A stretch of 8,980 bases of DNA from Acidobacteriaceae bacterium (lineage in GTDB: Bacteria; Acidobacteriota; Terriglobia; Terriglobales; Acidobacteriaceae), in the NCBI GenBank assembly GCA_030049955.1, contig JASIJX010000550.1, positions 1 to 8,980 on the forward strand, read 5' to 3'. Both the position numbers and the translations under genes were made by a program. This document shows positions 1-5,834 of this stretch, piece by piece. The notes beneath the pieces are model-generated. The model did not search any database, was not told the DNA's origin, and was given only the letters and a program-made list of their open reading frames with translations. Every line of letters begins with the position of its first letter. Positions within the stretch are counted from its first letter, which is position 1.

Positions 1-165
1 TCTCAGATCACAAGCCACCATTTTGGGCATACAAAGGCGGTAGCGGACGCGCATTACATCAAACCGATACCTGAAGAGACGAAGATTGCAGCCCTCGCAC
101 TCGACTCGACGCTTCAGGAGACTATCGGGAGACTAGGCCGCCAGGCCAGATCGAGTGTAAACTGA
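1..165 (+). CDS. Tyrosine recombinase (phage-type integrase), C-terminal end only
   Basis: The reading frame is open from the window edge to TGA at 163-165 and gives the last 54 residues of a protein that starts outside the window. The stretch HHFGHTKAVADAHYIKP matches the end of the catalytic domain of tyrosine recombinases: a 'GH' motif (His10 of the visible part) followed nine residues later by the likely nucleophile Tyr19 (codon 55-57). Such enzymes cut and rejoin DNA at attachment sites, very often in tRNA genes, and a tRNA-Ser starts 16 nt downstream. The 'HYIKP' ending is common in chromosomal integrases of environmental bacteria. The Arg residues of the active site lie upstream and cannot be checked, so it is unknown whether the gene is intact. 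The family call is fairly secure; the link to the island on the right is not. Confidence 0.72.
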   Translation, partial: SQITSHHFGHTKAVADAHYIKPIPEETKIAALALDSTLQETIGRLGRQARSSVN

Positions 166-181
166 GAGTTATCAATAGGTT

Positions 182-271
182 GGAGGGATGGGTGAGCGGT
201 TGAAACCGGCGGTCTTGAAAACCGTTGTGCCCGAAAGGGTACCGGGGGTTCGAATCCCTCTCCCTCCGCCA
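182..271 (+). tRNA. tRNA-Ser (anticodon UGA)
   Basis: A full type II tRNA with a long variable arm. The acceptor stem GGAGGGA (182-188) pairs perfectly with TCCCTCC (261-267), followed by discriminator G268 and an encoded CCA (269-271). The anticodon loop CTTGAAA (214-220) sits between GCGGT and ACCGT and reads TGA at 216-218. The variable arm GCCCGAAAGGGT and the T-loop GGTTCGAATCC are typical. The G discriminator and long extra arm both point to serine. It is on the same strand as the integrase end only 16 nt upstream, leaving little room for a promoter of its own. tRNA-Ser genes are common island insertion sites, but I found no second copy of the 3' end in this window. Confidence 0.97.
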
Positions 272-604
272 AAGAGTCCTTAATTTCAGAGAATTCTTTC
301 CAAATTGCCGATCACGCTTGAAATTCCGGGCAAATTTCAGCATTTCCAAGGGGAAAAGGACGCCGGAGAGAATTCTCCCATTCGACGAGACCCCTGAAAA
401 CCTGCCCAATTCTCTGAACCCGAATTCCCCGGATCCCTTCTGAATTCCGACCATCTCGGAGAAAAACGGGAGTTTCCCGGCCTCTAGTTCACGAGAAGGC
501 CGTTCAGGGACCCGTTTTACCGGGTCATCGTCAGGTCGTCAAAATATCAACCCAGATTTATCTCCGGCAACTTTCGAGCATAATTTGGAACAATCGACTC
601 GAAA
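272..604. other. Gene-free stretch with several inverted repeats
   Basis: I see no credible gene here. Short frames on both strands begin inside the tRNA and are the usual shadows of a tRNA-Ser sequence. What it holds is inverted repeats: TTCAGAGAATT (285-295) and its reverse complement AATTCTCTGAA (408-418), the palindrome GAGAATTCTC (368-377), and a cluster of three small hairpins at 467-526 (listed separately). Lying directly after the tRNA 3' end, it could be the attachment-side arm of an integrated element, but no core duplication was found in the window. Confidence 0.5.
467..526. repeat. Cluster of three small hairpins
   Basis: Three short perfect inverted repeats follow one another: CGGGA-GTT-TCCCG (467-479), CGGCCT/AGGCCG (478-483 with 497-502, 13-nt loop, sharing two bases with the first) and GACCCG-TTTTAC-CGGGTC (509-526). 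No run of T follows on either strand, so they do not look like classical intrinsic terminators. They could act as transcript-end structures between the tRNA and the converging operon. Confidence 0.45.
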
Positions 605-766
605 TCAATAGGCCCTGTCGAGGCTGATCACGCCTCGGGATGCTTGGCAATAGATAGCGCAGGCCACCTGCATCATTAAAATGATGCCCCCAAACAAGAG
701 TGCGATCAAAGGCAAACCGAGTCGCTGGTCGTTTCCTGGTATACGATCAGGGCTTGGCGCTACCAT
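605..766 (-). CDS. Possible small single-pass membrane protein at the operon end (53 aa)
   Basis: An ATG at 764-766 opens a 53-codon frame that overlaps the last 20 nt of the deaminase gene and ends with TGA at 605-607. The product has a polar start (about residues 1-15), a hydrophobic run LGLPLIALLFGGIILMMQVA (residues 16-35, continuing with CAIYC to about 40) that would span a membrane, and a short basic/polar tail. I do not recognise a family. The overlap with the preceding gene resembles the coupling used elsewhere in this operon, and small membrane proteins are common effectors or partners in defence loci. Against it, no good ribosome-binding site precedes the ATG (the upstream bases are GGTCCTGG), and the hydrophobic run overlaps a DNA palindrome that dictates part of it. 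Treat as a candidate only. Confidence 0.3.
   Translation of the reverse strand: MVAPSPDRIPGNDQRLGLPLIALLFGGIILMMQVACAIYCQASRGVISLDRAY
619..637 (-). other. Hairpin after the defence operon, weak terminator candidate
   Basis: CGAGGC-TGATCAC-GCCTCG forms a perfect 6-bp GC-rich stem with a 7-nt loop about 110 nt beyond the deaminase stop. Only scattered T residues follow it on the minus strand, so termination by this element alone is uncertain. It also lies inside the tentative 53-codon frame. Confidence 0.25.
670..687. repeat. 8-bp perfect inverted repeat (2-bp centre) downstream of the deaminase gene
   Basis: GCATCATT-AA-AATGATGC is a near-complete palindrome 60 nt downstream of the deaminase stop. 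Its AT-rich, tight-loop structure is more like a protein-binding operator or cruciform site than a terminator, and no T run follows. It coincides with the codons for part of the hydrophobic run of the tentative small ORF. Confidence 0.5.
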
Positions 767-2381
767 CCAGGACCGTGTCGGCTTCCAAGGGCTCCACGGA
801 ATTCTCGATCGGACAAAGTAGGGCATTGTCCCATCTGTAGATGTCTGACCGAAGTCGCGCAAGTTCCTGCCGTTCAGCCTCAATATTAAGAACCGACACA
901 TTTTTCCGAATGTACAGCGGCGCCAAAGACTTTCTGCTTGCATGCCACTGCTGCAGAGATTTTCCCTTTTTCGCTCCGCGATCGGACATCTCAAATAATT
1001 GGCGATACTGGCGGGGTGCAATTCCAGCGAACGGAAAGAACACTACTTTGTTCTCTTCTGGCTTTCCTGTCTCCGATTCCGAATTTATCTCTTCTCGATG
1101 AAGATCCAAGGCTCGGCTTTTCGGGTAAGGCTCCAGGTAAATAACCCTACGAATACCAGCAGCAATGATGTGTTTGGCACAGTTATGACATGGAAACGTT
1201 GTTACGTACATGGTATGTCCGGCGACCGCCACGCCACGACGGGCTGCATCTATTATTGTCGCCATTTCTGCATGCACCGGCCTGCTAAATTCTCCAATGT
1301 CCAAAAACTGTGTGCGCTTGAGGTTGGGCAATAGATCACGAGCCAGGTCGCTCGGCCGAGTTTTGCCGATGTCATCCTTTAGCCAACCCCTCTTGCCAAT
1401 CCTCTCGATGAGTTCGCGCAGAATACTTATCTTGATCAAATTTGGCCGATCATCCCCCTGCTCTAAAAGCCTTTGGTCGCGAGCATCGGGTGAATCCAAA
1501 TCCCAGTAGAAACCCCCTCCGCCTCGTGGAACCTCATTCATGCCCACCGCGATCACGTCCGTGTTCTTTATTTTGCCGCCCGGGTCCTCGCTGATACGAG
1601 CGATTGCGGCACCAACCTGCCGATTATCGTCCGAAGATCTCAGCGCTACGGCTGCAGCCTGGTACATTGCATATTCGTCAGGTTGAGGGGTGTGAAACGG
1701 GTGTCCGAAGATTAGATCGATGAACCGGCCCACCGCGTACCTACCCGATGGAATCCCCAAGTTGGCGAAGAAGTCGGCCAGTGGATAAGTATCTCTAGTG
1801 TTTTGGCCGTAATCATCATCCTGCTTCTCATCAACCGTGATGACATCTAAAGCTTTACTTTCAAACTGTGGCCCTTGACCGTGCTGTAGCTCCTCTCGCG
1901 CCCACCGTTCGGCAAGGTCTTTGATTCGCTGTCGCCGAGGTGCATGGCCGGCAACGAGAAAAAAAGATGAACCGTAGACACGGCGAAGCAGATTGACTTC
2001 ATCCGGATGTTTAAGCTGATGGAGGATATAGGCGTGGCCGGAGGCCGATCTATCTGCACTTCCAGTTATATGGGAGCGGGCTGCACGTATCTCGGCTATA
2101 CCGGCTAGTGCCAAAGCTGAGCCGTCTTCAAGCTTACCTCTAAACGCATCGCCCATGTTTTGCAGATGCCGTGTACGTTCCGCGTTGCCTGCAGTTGCTG
2201 GTTCGGTCCATCCGGAGTAATTCGTGAGAAAATCAGATAAGTGAATATCAATTGACCGATAGCCGAACGTATCCAGCGCGGTTCTCAACTCGCTGGACAG
2301 TTCATCCAAACGCGTCCCAGCCGCACCAACGAGGGCAAATACAAGCTCTGGCCGGTCACAAAGAATAGACTCTTCTGCCAT
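747..2381 (-). CDS. AvcD-like nucleotide deaminase: P-loop-kinase-like domain plus dCMP/dCTP deaminase domain (544 aa)
   Basis: The C-terminal half is a zinc-dependent deoxycytidylate-type deaminase: His370-Ala-Glu372 (zinc ligand and proton shuttle) and Pro397-Cys398-His-Asn-Cys401 (two more ligands). The N-terminal half resembles the degenerate P-loop kinase-like domain of AvcD antiphage deaminases, with a glycine loop at 19-22 that lacks the usual GK[ST], and the characteristic stretches KHPDEVNLLRRVYG (124-137) and FIDLIFGHPF (220-229). AvcD proteins convert dCTP/dCMP to dUTP/dUMP during phage infection, starving phage replication, and have about this length. The start at 2381 is chosen because GGGAGG precedes it at good spacing; the frame stays open upstream to 2537, but that start would overlap the protease gene by 103 nt. 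It lies 53 nt after the protease stop and is probably co-transcribed. Catalytic residues look complete. Domain call strong; exact substrate inferred. Confidence 0.88.
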   Translation of the reverse strand: MAEESILCDRPELVFALVGAAGTRLDELSSELRTALDTFGYRSIDIHLSDFLTNYSGWTEPATAGNAERTRHLQNMGDAFRGKLEDGSALALAGIAEIRAARSHITGSADRSASGHAYILHQLKHPDEVNLLRRVYGSSFFLVAGHAPRRQRIKDLAERWAREELQHGQGPQFESKALDVITVDEKQDDDYGQNTRDTYPLADFFANLGIPSGRYAVGRFIDLIFGHPFHTPQPDEYAMYQAAAVALRSSDDNRQVGAAIARISEDPGGKIKNTDVIAVGMNEVPRGGGGFYWDLDSPDARDQRLLEQGDDRPNLIKISILRELIERIGKRGWLKDDIGKTRPSDLARDLLPNLKRTQFLDIGEFSRPVHAEMATIIDAARRGVAVAGHTMYVTTFPCHNCAKHIIAAGIRRVIYLEPYPKSRALDLHREEINSESETGKPEENKVVFFPFAGIAPRQYRQLFEMSDRGAKKGKSLQQWHASRKSLAPLYIRKNVSVLNIEAERQELARLRSDIYRWDNALLCPIENSVEPLEADTVLDGSAKP

Positions 2382-2434
2382 CGCGAGCCTCCCAACGATC
2401 TGATACGGTTCTAAACGTAGTTCACTTTCAATGC

Positions 2435-3340
2435 TTACTGGTCCAAAATCAGCGAAGCATAACCGGACTCGAATATGTTTTGCCGGTCTTTGACAGCAAG
2501 TCTGAGCAAACAATATAGGCGCCAGTAGGCCTGCCACCTCTCATGGCGCGGGGGCAAGTACTGCACCGGCAGACCCAGATCTCGCGCATCTTGCCACTTG
2601 ATCATCTGACCGTGCGAGGGCCATCGCGTGATGTCCAAGAGTGCCGACGCGATCTGAGAGAAGTTGTGGCCTTTGCGTTTGAGTTGATCTTCGGCAAACG
2701 ATCGGGCGCGGTCGCGAATGGCTTCATAGTGCCGCAGTGTTGTCGGATCGAGCTTTTCCAGCATCAACCGCGCCACAGGATCGCTGGGGCTCTCCCGCAG
2801 CATTTCCGAGTGTGTCTTATATGCGTCGAGGTAGGAAAGAACAGAGTGACATGTGAGATTTCCTAGGCCATCGTCGGTCCAGATTTGGGGGTCTATCGTT
2901 CCGAGCTCCGAGGAGTCGCTCATGATTAGTACGTCGGCGCCAAGGGTTATCAGGGTTCCCGCGCTCTTTGCAAAATCGGGAATGATCACGCGTAGCTTTC
3001 CGCTTCCGACCGTCGCCTGAACCAGCGTCACCAGTTTCTCTGCGGCGTCAACGTCTCCACCACGCGTGTGCAGGAGAAGATCGACGTCCACCTCGGGACG
3101 AATGTTATCCAGGAGTTCCATGAATCCGGCCGTATCGTCTCGGTCGATCGTTGCTTGTCTCCCTGAGACATAACAAATGAGTCGCCCGCCCCATTTCTCC
3201 TCAATTGATCGGATGAGTTCTTGCCGATGATATCGAGGCGCATGAATCGCCTCATACATAGGGGTCTTCTTCGGTCCTTCCAGCACTGACGCAGGCGGTT
3301 GAGCCTGCCCGTTAGAAGAAAGAGGTTCGTCCGAAATCAT
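2435..3340 (-). CDS. ClpP-fold serine protease of the SDH/SppA-like type (301 aa)
   Basis: The core, about residues 50-155, matches the ClpP/crotonase-fold serine proteases called serine dehydrogenase proteinase (SDH_sah family): LLLHTRGGDVDAAEKL (88-103) supplies the oxyanion-hole glycines, DFAKSAGTLI (122-131) holds the likely nucleophile Ser126, and SELGTIDPQI (144-153) is the conserved loop that follows. No transmembrane segment is visible, so a cytoplasmic enzyme is likely, probably oligomeric as is usual for the fold. The C-terminal half (about 160-301) is helical and less conserved and may bind substrate or partners. The start ATG overlaps the stop of the DUF6527 gene in an ATGA arrangement, so translation is coupled to the conjugation genes. 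In this context it may degrade modified or mis-sorted proteins, or cut a partner to trigger a response; the sequence does not say which. Confidence 0.82.
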   Translation of the reverse strand: MISDEPLSSNGQAQPPASVLEGPKKTPMYEAIHAPRYHRQELIRSIEEKWGGRLICYVSGRQATIDRDDTAGFMELLDNIRPEVDVDLLLHTRGGDVDAAEKLVTLVQATVGSGKLRVIIPDFAKSAGTLITLGADVLIMSDSSELGTIDPQIWTDDGLGNLTCHSVLSYLDAYKTHSEMLRESPSDPVARLMLEKLDPTTLRHYEAIRDRARSFAEDQLKRKGHNFSQIASALLDITRWPSHGQMIKWQDARDLGLPVQYLPPRHERWQAYWRLYCLLRLAVKDRQNIFESGYASLILDQ

Positions 3341-3687
3341 CGTGCTTTCCTTTCAGGAACCCAATTGATACGTCCATTTCGAATAAAGTAGTGGCACCGC
3401 TGCGCTGGTCCGGTGTAATCGACACTCGGCGAAATAGTCAGAGTGCCGCTTACAGTTGTCGACCAGCAGGGAGTTCGTGCTCTATCGGTATTCAGCATTA
3501 TGCGATGCCCACGGCCGCATGGGCAATCAAAGACGATCCATTTGGGGCGAGCACGGTTTCCGACCAGCACAGCTCCGGTCCGCGGCAACGTTTTTGGCAC
3601 GTCATCCGCAGAGTCAACAATTGCAACAATGCGCCAACCAAAAAATGGAAGCCAGTCCCACCAGCGGATTTTGGTCAGTCCGGCCAT
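3337..3687 (-). CDS. DUF6527 family protein, candidate Ubl-specific serine protease of the Bub pathway (116 aa)
   Basis: A small protein with the DUF6527 pattern that I associate with operons of bacterial ubiquitin-like proteins: WIVFDCPCGRGHRI (50-63), TLTISPSV (82-89) and RCHYFIRNGRINW (97-109). Cys55, Cys57 and perhaps His61 or Cys98 could bind a metal. Ser86/Ser88 with His99 are candidates for a Ser-His pair. A new protease family with a Ser-His dyad has been reported in Bub operons; I think it is this family, but cannot confirm that here. I place the start at 3687 because GGAG lies eight bases upstream and it overlaps the E1 gene by only 13 nt. The frame also runs to an ATG at 3747, which lacks such a site and would overlap by 73 nt. 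It couples to the next gene through an ATGA overlap. Confidence 0.72.
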   Translation of the reverse strand: MAGLTKIRWWDWLPFFGWRIVAIVDSADDVPKTLPRTGAVLVGNRARPKWIVFDCPCGRGHRIMLNTDRARTPCWSTTVSGTLTISPSVDYTGPAQRCHYFIRNGRINWVPERKAR

Positions 3688-5060
3688 GTCTGCTCCAGAA
3701 AGGGATTCGTCATGCCGATGCCCATCTTGTTGCTCGACGGATGGCAATAGTGGCGCTCTCGTGGAAGGGAGGTATTCGTCGAAATCTCGCGTTCATGGCA
3801 ACGCAATAGGATTTCGCTAGGACGGTGATCTGGACCGTAACCGATCAATCTCTCGAGCAATTCACTGACAGCCGCGGCAGCGACCATCGTCGTGAAGGTG
3901 ACAACGGCCGGCTCGGTCCGGGCCAATGCTGGCGCGTATCCCTCATCCTCGCGCCGTCTTCGCTCATCCGGAGTCAGTAATTCAGCCCCAGCACGCACAA
4001 GATCAACTCTTCCTCGGCAGATTAAACAGGCTTGTCCGGGCGATAAAATCGTAACACGTCCGTCAATGCCGATCAGTTGGTCATGTCCGTCACTACTTAG
4101 CAAAACTCCGCAATCGATAATTGGCATCAGGAAATACGTTGACATCCGCGAAAGAACCAAGCGGCCTGCATTATCGTCGGTGCATCCAAAAACCAGATCA
4201 CAACCGACAAGGCGCCGAGCTATTGGCTCTAGCGTCAGCATGGATTGAAAAGTTTCACATTCCAGTCCAGGAGAGATAGCCGATAAATGCCGCGCCAAAA
4301 CCTCGACTTTCGGCAATCCGACGCTCGCGGCGGAGGAACCATATACGCGCGTAACGTTGCTTTCAGAAAGATGATCAGGATCGATCAGAATGAGCTTCCT
4401 AATGCCAAGTCTGACGAGTTGCTCAGCTGTCGCGGACCCTGTGCCGCCGCAGCCTACAACGCCGACCGTCAAGTCTCCAAGGGTTTGCTGTATGGCCTCG
4501 CCGAACGCCCTGATGTTCCTGTCGTAGATCGGGGACAATTGCCGCTGTTGAATATCTGCGGCGCGGGTCAACCGCCACCGGTCGCCAACCTCCCAGAGCC
4601 GATCGATTTTTAGCTGCGGACCACTCTCGTGTCCGATATGTCCTGTGAAGGCAAATTCCGTGTCCTGTGGAGAAAAGATAACAGCGCCGTAATAAGCACT
4701 GCCTGATCTCAATCGAAATAACTCCTTGATTTGTTCATCGACAACTCTGTCGTGCTCGCTGGGACCGGGCCAAGCATGTTCACCTGGATGCGTGTGAACC
4801 CAAAGACAGGAGGCACCGAGTGCTTCCGCTTCGGCAAGCGCACGCACATATCCTTCGGATTTAATTGAGAGGCCATTCCATTCGCGTCGGATATAGGCAT
4901 CTTCGCTGACCCAGCGTATGGCTCGACCCAATATCCTGAGATCACCGCCAGGAGCTTTGGCAATGCCTACCAGCATTACACCGGCAGTTTCTTCTGGAAT
5001 TCTGGTGACGTCCTGAATCTCCTCGACGAGGTTCTGCGGCAAGACAAGGGTTACGCTCAT
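3675..5060 (-). CDS. JAB peptidase-E1 (ThiF) fusion of a bacterial ubiquitin-like pathway (461 aa)
   Basis: Two domains. Residues 1-150 form a JAB/JAMM metalloprotease with a complete motif: Glu23/24, His89-Thr-His91-Pro and Ser101-x2-Asp104. Residues from about 175 on are a ThiF/E1 adenylating domain: nucleotide loop GCGGTGS (203-209), Asp227, Asn235-x2-Arg238, Lys251, Asp295, a CxxC at 345-348 and further Cys421 and Cys439 that could complete a zinc site. It would adenylate the ubiquitin-like C terminus with ATP, while the JAB part would trim or remove the modifier. The crossover region around 374-400 (GYAPALARTEPAVVTFTTM) contains no cysteine, so a classical E1 thioester is not evident. 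Its ATG overlaps the E2 stop (ATGA), and its end overlaps the DUF6527 start by 13 nt. Domain assignment is strong; absence of the thioester cysteine is seen directly, its meaning is inferred. Confidence 0.93.
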   Translation of the reverse strand: MSVTLVLPQNLVEEIQDVTRIPEETAGVMLVGIAKAPGGDLRILGRAIRWVSEDAYIRREWNGLSIKSEGYVRALAEAEALGASCLWVHTHPGEHAWPGPSEHDRVVDEQIKELFRLRSGSAYYGAVIFSPQDTEFAFTGHIGHESGPQLKIDRLWEVGDRWRLTRAADIQQRQLSPIYDRNIRAFGEAIQQTLGDLTVGVVGCGGTGSATAEQLVRLGIRKLILIDPDHLSESNVTRVYGSSAASVGLPKVEVLARHLSAISPGLECETFQSMLTLEPIARRLVGCDLVFGCTDDNAGRLVLSRMSTYFLMPIIDCGVLLSSDGHDQLIGIDGRVTILSPGQACLICRGRVDLVRAGAELLTPDERRRREDEGYAPALARTEPAVVTFTTMVAAAAVSELLERLIGYGPDHRPSEILLRCHEREISTNTSLPRERHYCHPSSNKMGIGMTNPFLEQTWPD

Positions 5061-5446
5061 TGCACCCGCCCTGGTACCGACTTTTCAAGCTCTTTGCGAA
5101 CGAGTGCCAAGAAACTCTCCAGTCCATCGATTCCAGATCGCCATAGACCCGCCGGTAAATGGCGCGACCAGCGTTGCCAGCTACGACCGAGATGATGCTC
5201 CATCACCTCAGTCGCAGGTATTGTCTGGCCGTCGACGCGCTTAACAGGAGGATCGAACCACCACATATCTAAAGGCACATCCGGATATCCTGGACTGATT
5301 CTGAGCAGAAGATCAGCTCGTGGGTGATTAAAACCTTGCGGAAGATTAAAGCCCCGAAACACGACACAAGTCATGTTCGCCTCGGCTACGACCGAGTGAT
5401 CGATTCCTCTCTCAAGCAGGTACTTCTTGTCATCAGGCGGCAACAT
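5057..5446 (-). CDS. E2-like (prokaryotic E2 family E) conjugation protein (129 aa)
   Basis: The pattern GFNLPQG...ADLLLRISPGYPDVPLDMWWFDP (32-66) is the E2/UBC fold core, with the YPxxPP-like turn at 54-58, and the later GRSWQRWSRHLPAGLW with GIDGL (87-109) is typical of the Prok-E2_E family found beside multiubiquitin and E1 genes. Its role would be to accept the ubiquitin-like protein from the E1 and pass it to a target. The only cysteine is Cys27 in an early strand, far from the canonical catalytic site, so a thioester at the usual place is not possible; Ser89, Ser94 or Thr79 could serve instead. The gene overlaps the ubiquitin-like gene by 14 nt and the E1 gene by 4 nt. At 129 residues it is a stand-alone minimal domain. 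Confidence 0.86.
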   Translation of the reverse strand: MLPPDDKKYLLERGIDHSVVAEANMTCVVFRGFNLPQGFNHPRADLLLRISPGYPDVPLDMWWFDPPVKRVDGQTIPATEVMEHHLGRSWQRWSRHLPAGLWRSGIDGLESFLALVRKELEKSVPGRVQ

Positions 5447-5774
5447 GGCACAACTTTCTCATCCGACCGATTGCTCCCGGATTTATCTGGGCAGGGGCGG
5501 TGAAGAAGCGCAATCCGTTTCTAATCTCAACCACTTCCTCGTCTCCGATTTTCCGGTCCGAACCGCCAGGTACAACTTCGAATAGATCACGTTCAGGTCC
5601 TATCGGCGGGTTTGGTACAAGCCTCAGTTGAAGGCCCGTCATCTGTTTCTGGTGCACCGTGTAATGTTTGCGATCAATCTGGATCTCAAAGTGCGGCTCA
5701 GGCGGGTTTCCCTCATGTTCCGGATGTTCCAGTTTCTTATCTAGCCGCTCAACCTCATCTGTCCGTTCGTTCAT
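5433..5774 (-). CDS. Ubiquitin-like modifier, single Multiubiquitin-type domain (113 aa)
   Basis: Residues 28-100 match the beta-grasp Multiubiquitin domain: HFEIQIDRKHYTV (28-40), the TGLQLRLV turn (46-53), PGGSDRKIGDEEVVEI (69-84) and the end FFTAPAQINPG (90-100). Many relatives carry several such domains in tandem; this one has a single copy behind a charged, probably disordered N terminus (1-27). The final 13 residues after Gly100 probably must be cut off before activation. It would be the protein attached to targets by the following E2 and E1. I take the second ATG (5774) as start, because AGGAGGT ends six bases before it; the ATG at 5780 directly abuts that site. It is the first gene of the operon. 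Confidence 0.87.
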   Translation of the reverse strand: MNERTDEVERLDKKLEHPEHEGNPPEPHFEIQIDRKHYTVHQKQMTGLQLRLVPNPPIGPERDLFEVVPGGSDRKIGDEEVVEIRNGLRFFTAPAQINPGAIGRMRKLCHVAA

Positions 5775-5797
5775 GTGCATACCTCCTCCCGGTTGCT

Positions 5798-5813
5798 TGG
5801 TATCAAGATACCA
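5798..5813. promoter_or_regulatory. Palindromic operator over the operon -10 region
   Basis: TGGTATC-AA-GATACCA is a perfect 7-bp inverted repeat with a 2-bp centre. It covers the proposed -10 and transcription start of the leftward operon promoter, so a bound protein would block RNA polymerase. The neighbouring RHH protein is the obvious candidate ligand, since such proteins bind short symmetric boxes at their own promoters. Confidence 0.7.
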
Positions 5814-5834
5814 CAGTGGCTAGGTGCTTGACAA
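5805..5834 (-). promoter_or_regulatory. Predicted promoter of the ubiquitin-like operon
   Basis: On the minus strand TTGTCA (5829-5834, five of six bases of the -35 consensus) is followed after 18 bp by TATCTT (5805-5810, four of six), with TGG directly before it forming an extended -10. Transcription would start near 5798, giving a leader of about 24 nt that contains AGGAGGT before the ATG at 5774. The -10 lies inside the palindromic operator. Confidence 0.6.

Noticed and set aside
122..454. Minus-strand 110-residue frame and plus-strand 72-residue frame (225-443) over the tRNA
   Set aside because: Both read through the tRNA-Ser sequence; translations such as RRERDSNPRYPFGHNGFQ are well-known artefacts of tRNA-Ser genes.
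605..1021. 138-residue minus-strand frame
   Set aside because: Most of it is the deaminase gene read in another frame; only its last 53 codons, from the ATG at 766, have independent interest and are listed separately.
2382..2537. Longer deaminase start at 2537
   Set aside because: It would overlap the protease gene by 103 nt and adds unconserved residues; a strong GGGAGG site precedes the ATG at 2381.
3688..3747. Longer start for the DUF6527 protein
   Set aside because: It has no ribosome-binding site and a 73-nt overlap with the E1 gene; the ATG at 3687 has GGAG at good spacing.
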